Shown here: positions 53,097 to 62,518 of the stretch, one piece after another
Position numbering within the stretch: the stretch's first letter is position 1
Layout: each line of letters begins with the position of its first letter
Assembly (NCBI RefSeq): GCF_007744075.1
Contig: NZ_CP036266.1
Coordinates: 434,001 to 498,000 of the forward strand
DNA length: 64,000 bases
Direction of reading: 5' to 3'
Source of the DNA: Gimesia chilikensis
Lineage (GTDB): Bacteria > Planctomycetota > Planctomycetia > Planctomycetales > Planctomycetaceae
The notes under the pieces: model-generated
Database searches by the model: none
The model's input: only the letters and a program-made list of their open reading frames with translations
What the model was told of the DNA's origin: nothing
Position numbers and translations under genes: made by a program

Positions 53097-53933
53097 CTAT
53101 ACACCCTGGATAGCTTCTGAAATGCGGTTGACGTGTGCAGGTGCACCATTAATTTCACGTTGTGCCCTGCGGATCACTTCAGCGTCGATTTCGTTCAGAT
53201 TCTGTTCATATCCGGCGAGTAGTGCCAGATCGCAGATTTGATTGATCCGGGTCGGGAATCCGTGTGTGGACCGGTGAATTTCTTTAATCGCATCTGTGGT
53301 GAAGACCGAGTCGGCACAACCGGAGAGGCTCAGGCGATGCTGAATATAATTTTCGGTCATTTCCGAATCCAGTGCCGTCAGTTCGATCGACAGATCGGAA
53401 ATCTGTGCGGCACGCTCGGCCTGGGGCGAGCTGGCTTCGTCCATCGTCAGCACCAGAGAGAGACTGGGGAACTGCTGATTGCCGGTGTGCAACAGACGCT
53501 CGACGGCGTGCAGTGCTTCCAGGCGGCTCAGATCAACGTGATCCAGCAGCAGCAGGAGTCGACCCTGGGTGAGTTGCATGCCGGTCAGACAGTCGGTGAG
53601 CTGTCTCCAGAGCTGAGGCAGTGGGGTCTCATGGGCAGGGCCGAGACGCAGTTGGGCACAGAGCTGCCAGAGAAACTCTTCTTCTCCGAGTCCCAGCAGG
53701 TCCAGGTATTCACACTGACAGGAACTGCGGGTCAGAATCTGCTGGCAGGCTTTTAACGTGAGTGACTTTCCGGTGCCGGAAGGACCGCTAAACAGACTGC
53801 ATTTTTTCTGTTCCTCTGCCACGAACAGCAGACGGGCCAGGGCCTCTTCATGGAGTTCACTTTCAAAGAACAGTGCCAGATCCTGTTGTTGAGAAAAGGG
53901 TGCTTGTGACAAATTCCAGAAGTCGTAGTACAT
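53097..53933 (-). CDS. ExeA/GspA-like AAA ATPase
   Basis: The 278-residue protein begins MYYDFWNLSQAPFSQQQDLALFF, matching the ExeA family start, and has Walker A GPSGTGKS, Walker B RLLLLLDHVD and a sensor region. The C-terminal helical lid contains STHGFPTRINQICDLALLAGY, typical of secretion-associated and TniB/MshM-like ATPases. Unlike ExeA it lacks a peptidoglycan-binding domain. Planctomycetes carry many of these; partner proteins are unknown. The longer frame to 54032 has no family support. Confidence 0.85.
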   Translation of the reverse strand: MYYDFWNLSQAPFSQQQDLALFFESELHEEALARLLFVAEEQKKCSLFSGPSGTGKSLTLKACQQILTRSSCQCEYLDLLGLGEEEFLWQLCAQLRLGPAHETPLPQLWRQLTDCLTGMQLTQGRLLLLLDHVDLSRLEALHAVERLLHTGNQQFPSLSLVLTMDEASSPQAERAAQISDLSIELTALDSEMTENYIQHRLSLSGCADSVFTTDAIKEIHRSTHGFPTRINQICDLALLAGYEQNLNEIDAEVIRRAQREINGAPAHVNRISEAIQGV

Positions 53934-54143
53934 GATTGAAGTTGACCCGATGAAAATGATGTTTGAACAGAATTGCTCAGATTCTCTGGTCCCGCTGTTA
54001 CGGAATCCTGCCTTATTGTTAAAATCGGCCAATGACTACTATCGGCATGACCGAACCGTGGCTGCTGAGTTCATTTTCCTCAACTTGCGTAAATTAAAGC
54101 CGCACAGTCTCTTCTTCGATCAGTGATTTCTTGAGAAACATTC

Positions 54144-54860
54144 ATGACGCATCGTTTTTTTTATGAAGGTTCTTTGGACGACGCGCTCCTCCAACTGGAC
54201 GGGAGCGAGGCCCATCATCTGCTGCACGTGTTACGGATGAAGGTGGGGGATGAGGTCCTGCTGTTTAACGGCACCGGCATCGAAGCCGAGGGGCAGATTG
54301 AGAAAACGGGGCGGAAAACGGTCGATATCAAGGTGGTGCGTCGTCACGAAATCGAGGCTGAGACACAGGTTCCCCTGATTCTGGCGACCGCGGTTCCCAA
54401 GGGAGATCGCTTTCGCTGGCTGGTCGAAAAAGCAGCCGAGCTGGGCGTCACCAGGCTCGTCCCCCTGACCACGGAGCGGAGCAGCGTCGATCCGGGTGAG
54501 AACCGATTGAAAAAATTACAACAGACGATTGTGTCCGCCGCGAAACAGTCGGGCCAGATTCGATTGATGGAGCTGGCCCCGGTGCAGCCGTTGAGCGACT
54601 TCCTCAAGGAGATCGACCCGGCAGAGCAGCAACTGCTGATCGCCGATCCACAGGGAGTCGCGTGGACGGAACTGAATCTGTCTGGATCGGAGGCATCCGC
54701 AGCCGGTGTTGTGATTCTGATCGGACCCGAAGGGGGCTTTTCTGCTGAAGAAGTTCAGGCGGCGGAGGACGCCGGAGCGCAGGCGGTTCAGATCAACGCG
54801 GGAATTCTGCGGATCGAGACGGCAGCGCTCCTGATGGCGGGCCTGGTTCGCTTGCCGTAA
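54144..54860 (+). CDS. rsmE: 16S rRNA (uracil-1498-N3)-methyltransferase
   Basis: The 238-residue SPOUT-family enzyme methylates U1498 of 16S rRNA. It opens MTHRFFYEGS with the N-terminal PUA-like domain, including SEAHHLLHVLRMKVGDEVLLFNG. The SPOUT domain follows with WLVEKAAELGVTRLVPL, AAKQSGQIRLMELAPV, the knotted SAM site LIGPEGGFSAEEV and ILRIETAALLMAGL. It lies alone, convergent with the DUF5658 gene (8-base gap). Confidence 0.95.
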   Translation: MTHRFFYEGSLDDALLQLDGSEAHHLLHVLRMKVGDEVLLFNGTGIEAEGQIEKTGRKTVDIKVVRRHEIEAETQVPLILATAVPKGDRFRWLVEKAAELGVTRLVPLTTERSSVDPGENRLKKLQQTIVSAAKQSGQIRLMELAPVQPLSDFLKEIDPAEQQLLIADPQGVAWTELNLSGSEASAAGVVILIGPEGGFSAEEVQAAEDAGAQAVQINAGILRIETAALLMAGLVRLP

Positions 54861-54868
54861 GTTCCGGG

Positions 54869-55249
54869 TTATTTAAACAGGTAGCCCGAGCGCATCAGCA
54901 GTACGAAGCTGTAGATGACGACGCCCGCGACGATCAGCGAGCCGAAGTTCAACAGCTTGCGACCGGTCTCCATCTTTTTGCGGGCCACGATCTGGGCAAT
55001 CACCGTCACCACCGCCACCAGGGAGAACTTGAAGTAGACCATCCCCCGGATGCCCCAGTGGGCAATGAAATAGTTGGCCAACTGGTTGGACTCGCGGAAA
55101 CTTCCGGTGACCAGCAGCAGGTAGGTCATAAACACATCCAGTGCATTGACCAGGATAAAGATGCAGGTCTCCCGTTCCAGGGGAAGTTGATTCCCCAGGA
55201 ACGAGCGGCCTGACTTTTTTTCATTGGGTGGCGGATCGGTTTCTTCCAT
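54869..55249 (-). CDS. Small membrane protein, DUF5658-like
   Basis: The 126-residue protein has a charged N-terminus (about 1-25), then three hydrophobic segments (about 30-47, 65-85 and 100-122). ILVNALDVFMTYLLL with Asp in the first helix and SNQLANYFIAHWG followed by a Lys-containing helix match the DUF5658 pattern. Function unknown. Confidence 0.7.
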   Translation of the reverse strand: MEETDPPPNEKKSGRSFLGNQLPLERETCIFILVNALDVFMTYLLLVTGSFRESNQLANYFIAHWGIRGMVYFKFSLVAVVTVIAQIVARKKMETGRKLLNFGSLIVAGVVIYSFVLLMRSGYLFK

Positions 55250-55295
55250 GATGGCGTCTCATACGACCTGATAGGGTATCGTGGAACGAATTCCT

Positions 55296-56261
55296 TCAAA
55301 TCAGCTTGCGCAGCTGTTTGATGTAGCCGGGAATTGCTTCTTTGGGTGGTTCATCGGCTTCATACTCCAGGACGATGAAGTTCTTGTAGTTTGCGTCCTT
55401 GAGAATTTTCACGATCCGGGGAATGTCGGCCGGTTTTTCTTCCCCACGGGCACCCATCTCGACTTTGATCTGGGCATTGATGGCCAGGGGCGCGATCTTT
55501 TCCAGGTCTGCGTAGGGATGTTCGGTGCGGAAGTTACCGCTGTCGAAGTTCACGCCAAAGTTAGGCGATTTGTTGATGCCATCGATAATCCGCATCATCT
55601 GTTCCGGGGTGGAAGTAATGCCGCCATGATTCTCCAACGCGAGGCTGACGCCTTTCTGTTCCGCATACTTCAGCGATTCGTTAATCCCTTTCTGGCACAT
55701 CTTGATGGCTTCTGCTTCGTTGCCTCCCTTGGGAACCCGACCGGCGAAAATCCGGATGACGGGCGCGCCCAAAATAGCGGCGTAGTCGATCCAGTTGCGG
55801 GTCATTTCCAGCTGTTCGTCGCGGGCATTGCCTTCCGGCAGACAGAAGTCGTTGCCGATGGCGGTGCCGGAGACTTCCATGCCCAGAGAGCCGACGAGAT
55901 CCTTCGTCTCTTTCAGATAGTCTTCACTGACCGGGTTGGGGAAGTAGTAGCTGGTCAGCTCGCAGCCATCCAGTTTCAGCTCGCCACAGTAGCGGACGAA
56001 ATCCATGATATCCATGGTGGCGGGAGTTTTGCGTTTGCGGGGCGTAGGCCAGTATTTCTGCAGATCCCGATTGAAGGAATAGGCGGCCAGACTCAGTTTC
56101 AGATGTTCGGGAGCCGTTTTTTTCTGAACACCGGCGGACAAAACGGTGTCTGTGAACAAAGAACCTGCTGCGAGGGCACCGAAACCGGCCAGAGAGGCTG
56201 ATTTCAGAAATTCGCGTCTGCTGGTTTCCTGGTTGAATTGGGTCTCTGAAGGAACTGCCAT
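55296..56261 (-). CDS. Tat-exported sugar-phosphate isomerase/epimerase (TIM barrel)
   Basis: The 321-residue protein has a Tat signal: SRREFLKSASLAGFGALAAG, with the twin-arginine motif, followed by a hydrophobic run. The AP-endonuclease-2-like TIM barrel (about 55-320) has DIMDFVRYCGELKLDGCELTS, LALENHGGITSTPEQMM, VNFDSGNF and FIVLEYEADEPPKEA, whose Glu, Asp, His and Glu would bind a divalent metal. Such proteins epimerise or cleave sugars and are very numerous in planctomycetes. ATG 56261 follows GGGAG. Confidence 0.87.
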   Translation of the reverse strand: MAVPSETQFNQETSRREFLKSASLAGFGALAAGSLFTDTVLSAGVQKKTAPEHLKLSLAAYSFNRDLQKYWPTPRKRKTPATMDIMDFVRYCGELKLDGCELTSYYFPNPVSEDYLKETKDLVGSLGMEVSGTAIGNDFCLPEGNARDEQLEMTRNWIDYAAILGAPVIRIFAGRVPKGGNEAEAIKMCQKGINESLKYAEQKGVSLALENHGGITSTPEQMMRIIDGINKSPNFGVNFDSGNFRTEHPYADLEKIAPLAINAQIKVEMGARGEEKPADIPRIVKILKDANYKNFIVLEYEADEPPKEAIPGYIKQLRKLI

Positions 56262-56558
56262 TATGTTTACTCCCGGTCTGAGCCGTATTTTAAGTGTAGA
56301 AATTCGGATTGTTCTGGGGCGGATTCTAAGCCCGTCCATTTTGACAAATCGAGGACTGTAAAGAAACCCTCGATCTCAAAAACAGGCAGAATTGCAAAGT
56401 TTCCGAGGATAGCTAAACTTACTCTATTCTTGTAGATATCACTGACAGCGGACCTGTCTGTCTGTTACCCTGTACGACCGGGAAAACGTTTCCAGGCTGT
56501 TGAATTTTAAATCTTTGACCGGGCCCGTGTGCCCAACGAATCAGGAAGACCGGATACC

Positions 56559-59483
56559 ATGCCTCGCTATGACGCCAAGCGGATTGAAACCAAATGGCAA
56601 GCCTATTGGGACCAGCACGAAACCTTCAAAACGGGAGACTTTGTTGAAGGGAAAGACAAGCTGTATGTTCTCGATATGTTTCCCTATCCGTCGGGCGATG
56701 GCTTGCACGTGGGGCATCCAGAAGGTTACACCGCTACCGATATCGTCTGTCGTCATGCCCGCATGCAGGGGAAGCAGGTCTTGCACCCGATGGGCTGGGA
56801 CGCCTTCGGCTTGCCCGCGGAGCAGCATGCGATCAAAACCGGTACCCCGCCGCGGATCACCACGCAGAAAAACATCGATACCTTCCGCCGCCAGTTGAAG
56901 ATGCTCGGCTTCAGTTACGACTGGAGTCGTGAGTTCTCGACGACCGATCCCGATTACTTCCGCTGGACGCAGTGGATCTTCCTCCAGTTGTTCGATTCCT
57001 GGTTCGACAGTGAATGCAAGTGGACCGGGCCGGATGGGAAAGAACGCACGGGGCGGGCTCGCCCCATCAGCGAATTGCCGATTCCTGAAAAAGTGCAGGC
57101 CGCGGGAGCAGAAGCGGTCCGCCGCTACCAGGATCGTCAGCGCCTCGCTTACCAGCATGAAGCACCGGTTAACTGGTGCCCGAAATTGGGAACCGTGTTG
57201 GCGAATGAAGAGATCATCGATGGCAAGAGCGAGCGGGGCGGCCATCCGGTCGAGCGGGTTCCCTTGCGGCAGTGGATGTTGCGGATCACCAAATACGGCG
57301 ATCGTCTCGTGGACGGGCTCGAAGGTCTCGACTGGTCCGATTCGATCAAGTCGCTTCAGACCAACTGGATTGGCCGCAGTGAAGGGGCCGAGGTCGATTT
57401 CTTTATCGGCTCGGGAGAGGCCAGCGAGGATCTCGACGCCGCGTTCTTTGCCTGGAAGACCCGACGCAGTGGCGAGGGCTTCCCCGAAGATCAGGAAGCC
57501 GACGTGTTGCGGGTTTACACGACCCGACCGGACACGTTGTACGGAGCCACCTACATGGTGTTGGCGCCCGAGCATCCGTTCGTGGATCGTTTGACCTCCG
57601 ACGAACAGAAGGCAGCGGTCGACACCTATCGCAAACAGGCGGCCCTCAAGAGTGATCTCGACCGAACCGATCTCGCCAAGGAGAAGACAGGCGTCTTTAC
57701 CGGCAGCTATGCGGTCAACCCGGTCAACGGGGCGCGGGTGCCGGTCTGGATTGCGGACTACGTCTTGAGCAGTTACGGCACCGGTGCGATCATGGCGGTT
57801 CCCGCGCATGACTTGCGCGACTGGGAATTCGCAGTGGAATTTGATTTGCCGATCATCGCAGTTGTCGAACCGCCTGCGGATTACACTCCTTCCAAAGACG
57901 AACAGGCGCTCGAAGCCGAAATCGACGGTCAGAAACGCACGCCGTTCTCCGGGTTCGGAACCGCGATTAATTCGGGGGCCTTTGATGGCACGCCGACGGC
58001 TGACTTCAAGAAACAGATTACCGCGGACCTCGTCAGTCAGGGTGTGGGCAAAGGGGCCGTCAATTACCGGTTGCGGGACTGGCTCTTCAGTCGTCAGCAC
58101 TTCTGGGGCGAGCCGTTTCCGATCTGGCATGAACTCGATGCGGACGGCAACATCACCGGTTTGATGCGGGCCGAGGCGGCGGAGAATTTGCCCGTCGAAC
58201 TTCCCGAGTTGAAAGAATTCAAGCCGACGGGAACGCCGGAACCGCCGTTGTCTGTTGCCCCTGAAGAGTGGTTGTACAAAACCGACGCGGACGGTACGCG
58301 CTTGATGCGGGAAGTCAACAGCATGCCGCAATGGGCGGGATCCTGCTGGTACTATTTGCGGTATGCCGATCCGAAAAACGGGGAGCGGTTTATCGATCCC
58401 GAGATTGAAAAGCAGTGGTTGCCCGTCGATCTCTACATCGGCGGTGGTGAGCACGCGGTGTTGCACTTGCTCTATGCCCGTTTCTGGCATCAGGTGTTGT
58501 TCGACCGCGGTTATGTGACTTGCCCCGAACCGTTCCAGAAGCTCGTAAACCAGGGGATGATTCTCGGCGATGTCGAGTTGACCGGCTTCCAGAAAGCCGA
58601 CGGCTCCTGGATCTCCGCGAAAGACGTGGAAGAATCGGATGAGTCCGACACAAAATGGGCCATTAAGAACTCAGGTGAACCAGCCACGCCGATCAAACTC
58701 GAATCGGAACAGGTAGAAAAAGCGGGCGAAGATTTCGTGCTCGTGGGTGAACCGGAGATCTTCGTCAACAGCCGCGCGCATAAGATGTCGAAGTCGCGAG
58801 GCAATGTGGTTAATCCCGACTTTGTGGTGGACGAGTACGGTGCCGACTCGTTGCGGATGTACGAAATGTTTATGGGGCCGCTCGAAGCGACCAAGCCCTG
58901 GAGCATGAGCGGCGTGGACGGCGTCTGTCGTTTCCTCGGTCGCGTCTGGCGATTGATCATCGACGAACGTGCCGAAGAGTTGCAGTTGAACGAGAGCGTG
59001 ACCGACGCAGATCCTTCGGAAGAGCAGTTGCGGATTTTGCACAAGACCATCAAGGCGGTGTCCGCAGATATCGAGAAGCTCTCGTTCAATACGGCGATCA
59101 GCCGCATGATGGAATTCGTGAATGCGATGGGGCAGCAGAAGACGCGTTCGCGTTCGGTGCTCTCTGATTTCCTCCTGTTGCTCTCCCCGTTCGCACCGCA
59201 CATCGCCGAGGAACTCTGGAGCATCCTCGGTCATACCGAGTCGCTGGCTTACGCCGACTGGCCGCAGTATGACGAAGCGTTGCTGCAGGAATCGGTGGTC
59301 GAAGTGCCGGTGCAGGTGAATGGAAAATTGCGATCCAAGATCTCAGTAGCCGCCGATGCGGACCAGGCAGCGATGCAACAGGCCGCGGAGCAGGACGAGA
59401 CCATCGCCAAATACCTGGAAGGCAAGACGATCGTCAAAGCGGTTGTCATTCCCGGCCGGTTGATCAACTTTGTTGTGAAGTAA
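56559..59483 (+). CDS. leuS: Leucyl-tRNA synthetase
   Basis: The 974-residue enzyme charges tRNA-Leu. The class I HIGH motif is [17 protein letters not shown], and [13 protein letters not shown] is the KMSKS loop; the editing domain lies between them (about 240-430: [25 protein letters not shown]). The C-terminal anticodon domain ends [12 protein letters not shown] chose ATG 56559 (MPRYDAKRI); a GTG at 56529 is in frame. Codon use is extraordinary: of 76 leucines I count 40 TTG, 29 CTC, 2 CTT and only 5 CTG, whereas accC has 25 CTG in 31. The five CTG lie at the ends, and 63 leucines in a row avoid it. This may keep the gene translatable during leucine starvation. Confidence 0.97.
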   Translation: MPRYDAKRIETKWQAYWDQHETFKTGDFVEGKDKLYVLDMFPYPSGDGLHVGHPEGYTATDIVCRHARMQGKQVLHPMGWDAFGLPAEQHAIKTGTPPRITTQKNIDTFRRQLKMLGFSYDWSREFSTTDPDYFRWTQWIFLQLFDSWFDSECKWTGPDGKERTGRARPISELPIPEKVQAAGAEAVRRYQDRQRLAYQHEAPVNWCPKLGTVLANEEIIDGKSERGGHPVERVPLRQWMLRITKYGDRLVDGLEGLDWSDSIKSLQTNWIGRSEGAEVDFFIGSGEASEDLDAAFFAWKTRRSGEGFPEDQEADVLRVYTTRPDTLYGATYMVLAPEHPFVDRLTSDEQKAAVDTYRKQAALKSDLDRTDLAKEKTGVFTGSYAVNPVNGARVPVWIADYVLSSYGTGAIMAVPAHDLRDWEFAVEFDLPIIAVVEPPADYTPSKDEQALEAEIDGQKRTPFSGFGTAINSGAFDGTPTADFKKQITADLVSQGVGKGAVNYRLRDWLFSRQHFWGEPFPIWHELDADGNITGLMRAEAAENLPVELPELKEFKPTGTPEPPLSVAPEEWLYKTDADGTRLMREVNSMPQWAGSCWYYLRYADPKNGERFIDPEIEKQWLPVDLYIGGGEHAVLHLLYARFWHQVLFDRGYVTCPEPFQKLVNQGMILGDVELTGFQKADGSWISAKDVEESDESDTKWAIKNSGEPATPIKLESEQVEKAGEDFVLVGEPEIFVNSRAHKMSKSRGNVVNPDFVVDEYGADSLRMYEMFMGPLEATKPWSMSGVDGVCRFLGRVWRLIIDERAEELQLNESVTDADPSEEQLRILHKTIKAVSADIEKLSFNTAISRMMEFVNAMGQQKTRSRSVLSDFLLLLSPFAPHIAEELWSILGHTESLAYADWPQYDEALLQESVVEVPVQVNGKLRSKISVAADADQAAMQQAAEQDETIAKYLEGKTIVKAVVIPGRLINFVVK

Positions 59484-59620
59484 GCGGCGGCGAACCGGAG
59501 AGCAGTCAGAGGCAGACTTTCAGCTGAGCAGGTTCCGCTGGAGTAGCGGGATCTGCTGCGCTGTTGTTGCGGCTGTGGGGAGAAAGATCTGCCCCTTTAT
59601 TATGTCTCTTGGAGAGTCAA

Positions 59621-60139
59621 GTGAACCTTGTAGAGTATGTTAAATCTGGAAATGCAGATTTAGTCAAATCCTATTTCGATGCAAATACGTCAATAAATCG
59701 AGATGAATTATCTTGGGCTTTATTACACTCTATGTGTGGGGAAAGTACTCTTTTTGAGAATTCGAAGCCAGAGGATTCTACGATTACAGAAATACTTCTT
59801 GAAAATGGAGCCGAGCCTGATTACATCCTTAAGTACAAACTCTCACCTTTATTGGCTGCGATTGAGTATTATCAACCTGAAAAGGTTAAACTACTCATCT
59901 CTTTTGGAGCAGATGTTAATATTCCAGACAAAGATGGAAATCTTCCGCTTAAATATGCGGTAGGAAGTGAGTTTGATTTTGCCGATCAGATGTCTGTGCC
60001 TATTAAAATGGATATCTCCAGAATTTTATTTGAGGCAGGCGCTGACCCAAACCTTAAAGATGGTGGTGACCAATCCGCCTTAGAGTATGCTGTCGAGTTG
60101 GGATATGAAGTTGCAATTGAGCTTTTTAAGAAAAAATAG
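59621..60139 (+). CDS. Ankyrin-repeat protein
   Basis: I start this at GTG 59621, which has GGAGAG five bases upstream; the longer frame to 59564 reads into the leuS trailer. The 172-residue product has about four ankyrin repeats, seen as TEILLENGAEPDY, VKLLISFGADVNIPDKDGNLPLKYAV and ISRILFEAGADPNLKDGGDQSALEYAV. These bind other proteins. The DNA is clearly more AT-rich than leuS, suggesting acquisition. It begins the accessory array, and a repeat of the GGTTCCTGGCACC type follows. Confidence 0.8.
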   Translation: MNLVEYVKSGNADLVKSYFDANTSINRDELSWALLHSMCGESTLFENSKPEDSTITEILLENGAEPDYILKYKLSPLLAAIEYYQPEKVKLLISFGADVNIPDKDGNLPLKYAVGSEFDFADQMSVPIKMDISRILFEAGADPNLKDGGDQSALEYAVELGYEVAIELFKKK

Positions 60140-60147
60140 GTTGGTAC

Positions 60148-60196
60148 GAAAACGGTTCCTGGCACCTCAAATCTCTCCTTTTTTCGCGACCAGGAA
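60148..60196. repeat. GGTTCCTGGCACC-type repeat, copy A
   Basis: The core ACGGTTCCTGGCACC (60152-60166) lies between the ankyrin gene and the next gene. TTCCTGG pairs with CCAGGAA (60190-60196), giving an interrupted hairpin; the latter also supplies the Shine-Dalgarno of the next gene. Related copies are at 60648-60700, 61441-61466 and, inverted, 61938-61950. Confidence 0.6.
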
Positions 60197-60204
60197 GTTG
60201 AGCA

Positions 60205-60648
60205 ATGTATGACCAGGAATCGTTTCTTAGTATGGACCTGATGGAGGAGGTCTTTGCTAAGTTTGATTGGCCAGAACCGTATCTATTCGAAGACGATTTC
60301 GACGGAATTAATGTTGCCTTTCCCCTGAGCAACTTCTTCTTTACCGAGTCACTAGACGGCGATATTACTGTCGAATTCCTTACAGAAGATACGGGACAAG
60401 AGGCAGGGCTTCATTTGGGGCATGCGCTATTGGTATTTGTGCCTGTGTCGGATCGTGGGAATGAGCCGATCACTCCTGGTCTCATCGGAAATGAATTGCC
60501 ATTTCGCTCCGAAGAGAAAGCACGAAATGGGATTTACAATGCATGCACAATCATGCTGACCCATCTGCGTACTGTGATCGAAGGGGATTATTCATGGGTA
60601 CAAAAATACGTCGAGATGCGAGATAAAAAGCGTACTAGCTCGGAGTAA
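60205..60648 (+). CDS. Accessory protein of unknown function
   Basis: The 147-residue soluble, acidic protein contains no motif I recognise. It has FDWPEPYLFEDDFDGINVAFPL and LLVFVPVSDRGNEPITPGLIGNELPF. ATG 60205 has AGGAAG upstream. Size, acidity and location among immunity-like genes make an antitoxin or immunity protein plausible, but this is only inference. The next repeat copy begins at its stop codon. Confidence 0.6.
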   Translation: MYDQESFLSMDLMEEVFAKFDWPEPYLFEDDFDGINVAFPLSNFFFTESLDGDITVEFLTEDTGQEAGLHLGHALLVFVPVSDRGNEPITPGLIGNELPFRSEEKARNGIYNACTIMLTHLRTVIEGDYSWVQKYVEMRDKKRTSSE

Positions 60649-60700
60649 AAAGATGACAGGAACCAGATACGAGCCCTGAATGCGGCTCCTGGCACCTTTT
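60648..60700. repeat. GGCTCCTGGCACC-type repeat with inverted arms, copy B
   Basis: AAAAGATGACAGGAACC (60648-60664) and GGCTCCTGGCACCTTTT (60684-60700) are inverted with 14 of 17 positions matching. Together they form a REP-like hairpin between the stop of the preceding gene and the RBS of the next. The outward sequence resembles copies A and C. Confidence 0.65.
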
Positions 60701-60731
60701 GTCTCTTCCAGCAACTTCAAAGAGGTGATCC

Positions 60732-61388
60732 ATGCGTGATGCGCAGGCTTATGCGTCGCCTGAGGTTGACGCCAACAACACTTCACGGTCGTTTCTCAAG
60801 TTGTTCGCCGTAGTGGCAGTGGCATTCCTTGCCGTGGTCGTCTCTGGTCTCGGGATCACCGGATCGTACACAGAAATCTGGGATGGCGGCTATCCGTACG
60901 TTGCTTGCGAATTCACGTTCCACGACACTGACGGCAACCCTGTCAGCGGCGTACAGCTCGAAGTCATCCGTGAATCCGGCGTTGTACGGCACCACTGGCC
61001 GATCGATGATTTCTACATCGGGCGCGTGCCTGTGTCTGACAAAAACGGCAAACTCATCTTCCACTGTTGCGGCCACAGTTATGGTGGCACGTGTCACACG
61101 TACTTTCACGTCATCAAAATCGGTGATTGTGGTGCCCCGGAATACACATGTAACTTCCTGCACAACGGCAAACTGGTTGCGTCCGTTCCCTTCAATGATC
61201 TGGCCTTCGCGCCTGAATCACAGTCCACAAGGCAGGGCCGTACGGTTCGTATCCCGACACCTGAGCAGGTTTACGGCGGTGCTGCGATTCCCGCAGTAGA
61301 TGATTTGCCCGAAGTGACAAGAGAATTCAAAATTGTCACTCGTTCCATCATTGTTCAAAACTCGGAAGGTCACGTAACCAGGCTATGA
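60732..61388 (+). CDS. Membrane-anchored accessory protein, unknown function
   Basis: The 218-residue protein has an N-terminal transmembrane segment (about 23-45, LFAVVAVAFLAVVVSGLG), then a probably exported domain. DGNPVSGVQLEVIRESG resembles a carboxypeptidase-regulatory/Ig-like beta fold. HCCGHSYGGTCHTYFHV carries a Cys/His cluster that could bind metal. GAGGTGATCC precedes ATG 60732. No family assigned. Confidence 0.62.
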   Translation: MRDAQAYASPEVDANNTSRSFLKLFAVVAVAFLAVVVSGLGITGSYTEIWDGGYPYVACEFTFHDTDGNPVSGVQLEVIRESGVVRHHWPIDDFYIGRVPVSDKNGKLIFHCCGHSYGGTCHTYFHVIKIGDCGAPEYTCNFLHNGKLVASVPFNDLAFAPESQSTRQGRTVRIPTPEQVYGGAAIPAVDDLPEVTREFKIVTRSIIVQNSEGHVTRL

Positions 61389-61440
61389 ACCGAAGCACTT
61401 ATTCACGCGGCAATCGAAATCAGAGTTTTTCGACTGAAAA

Positions 61441-61466
61441 CGGGTTCCTGACACTTTTGCCTCTTC
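61441..61466. repeat. GGTTCCTGACAC-type repeat, copy C
   Basis: The core GGGTTCCTGACACTTTTGCC (61442-61461), then TCTTC, matches copies A and B. It lies between convergent genes. Confidence 0.6.
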
Positions 61467-61478
61467 AAGATATGGCGG

Positions 61479-61814
61479 TCAGTTTCGCTCCTTCCACACA
61501 CCAACACAGATCTTTCCGATGCAGAGGCCGATACCGATGGGCAGCACGGTGATTACCGACCAGAACGTCTTGGGCATTAGCGTGACAAGTAAGCCGATGA
61601 TGAGCGAAAAAAAGATGGCTTCACCGATGTTTTCAGTCATGAATACGCCCAAGACGGCGGCAATCCCCGCGATGCAGGCTGCGATGGCCGCAGCCTGTGG
61701 TAATAGCCAGAACGAGCAGATGCCGAACGCGCCGATCGCAGCCACCAAGAATGCAACCGTGTAGACACGCCATGATGGTTCGGGATGCTCAAACTGTTTT
61801 TCGGAGTCAGTCAT
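61479..61814 (-). CDS. Small membrane protein
   Basis: The 111-residue protein has a short charged N-terminus and three or four hydrophobic segments (about 18-38, 41-60, 65-83 and 85-105). It has no recognised motif. It lies in the accessory array on the opposite strand, and a repeat copy lies beyond its stop. Confidence 0.6.
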   Translation of the reverse strand: MTDSEKQFEHPEPSWRVYTVAFLVAAIGAFGICSFWLLPQAAAIAACIAGIAAVLGVFMTENIGEAIFFSLIIGLLVTLMPKTFWSVITVLPIGIGLCIGKICVGVWKERN

Positions 61815-61937
61815 GCGCGAGCTAACGATTGATAGGCAGAATATGATTCAGTCTGTCAATCTAGCAGGAGTTTTGTCTAATATCAATTAAAACTGGATGG
61901 GCTTGCGTTTGCAGCGGAATGATACAGAATAACAAAC

Positions 61938-61950
61938 AGTGTCAGGAACA
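61938..61950. repeat. GGTTCCTGACAC-type repeat, inverted fragment (copy D)
   Basis: CAGTGTCAGGAAC is the reverse complement of the GTTCCTGACACT core seen in copy C. Only a short part is recognisable. Confidence 0.4.
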
Positions 61951-61981
61951 AATCGTGGCAAAGCAAATCAGGAGCGGATAA

Positions 61982-62470
61982 ATGCTTGAGGGGCTGGCGG
62001 ACCTGTTTGAAACTGAGATCAGAACGACATGCCGACGGTATGATGAGCTGGCCCCTCAGGACCCGCTGATCGGCATCGGTCTGATGTGTGACGACGGGAT
62101 CAGCAGTTTTGCCTCGTACCTTCTGTCCGCATCAATGCTCCCAGCAGAGGCGGCAGCGGATTTCCGGTTTAATCCGCTGGACTGGGAACCCTGCAGCGAG
62201 ATACGAGAGTTGGCCGAGGTCAATCTGCGCCTGCAACAGGTTAAGAGTGAAGTCGATGATTCGAATTTTCCACAATACGCGCGTCGTGTATTTGACGCCT
62301 GTATTGAAGCACTGGCTCGACTGAATTTACACGATCGATACGGCTCGGAATTGTTCATTACCATGGGCGGCGTTGATCCGACAGACCTTCTGGAGCACGA
62401 GGAATACCGCTTTGTGGAACGGGTGAATCGTCCTGCTACTTATGAGGCCTGGCTGCGTGATTACGCCTAG
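61982..62470 (+). CDS. DUF4303-like protein, possible immunity protein
   Basis: The 162-residue soluble protein has the layout of DUF4303 proteins, with DPLIGIGLMCDDGISSFASYLLS near the N-terminus, DWEPCSEIRELAEVNLRL and a C-terminal VNRPATYEAWLRDY. DUF4303 proteins occur among immunity genes of contact-dependent toxin systems. ATG 61982 has AGGAGCGGATAA upstream. No toxin gene is seen. Confidence 0.55.
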   Translation: MLEGLADLFETEIRTTCRRYDELAPQDPLIGIGLMCDDGISSFASYLLSASMLPAEAAADFRFNPLDWEPCSEIRELAEVNLRLQQVKSEVDDSNFPQYARRVFDACIEALARLNLHDRYGSELFITMGGVDPTDLLEHEEYRFVERVNRPATYEAWLRDYA

Positions 62471-62518
62471 AAGTAATAGACTGGCCCTTCTTGTGTCCGA
62501 TCGTGCAACCATTACGGG

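Noticed and set aside
56262..56558. T-box or leader attenuator ahead of leuS
   Set aside because: I looked for a T-box core sequence and a leucine-rich leader peptide and found neither.
56541..58490. 649-codon frame antisense to leuS
   Set aside because: It has no recognised domain and is His/Arg/Gly-rich. It exists because the leuS codon choice yields few stops on the other strand.
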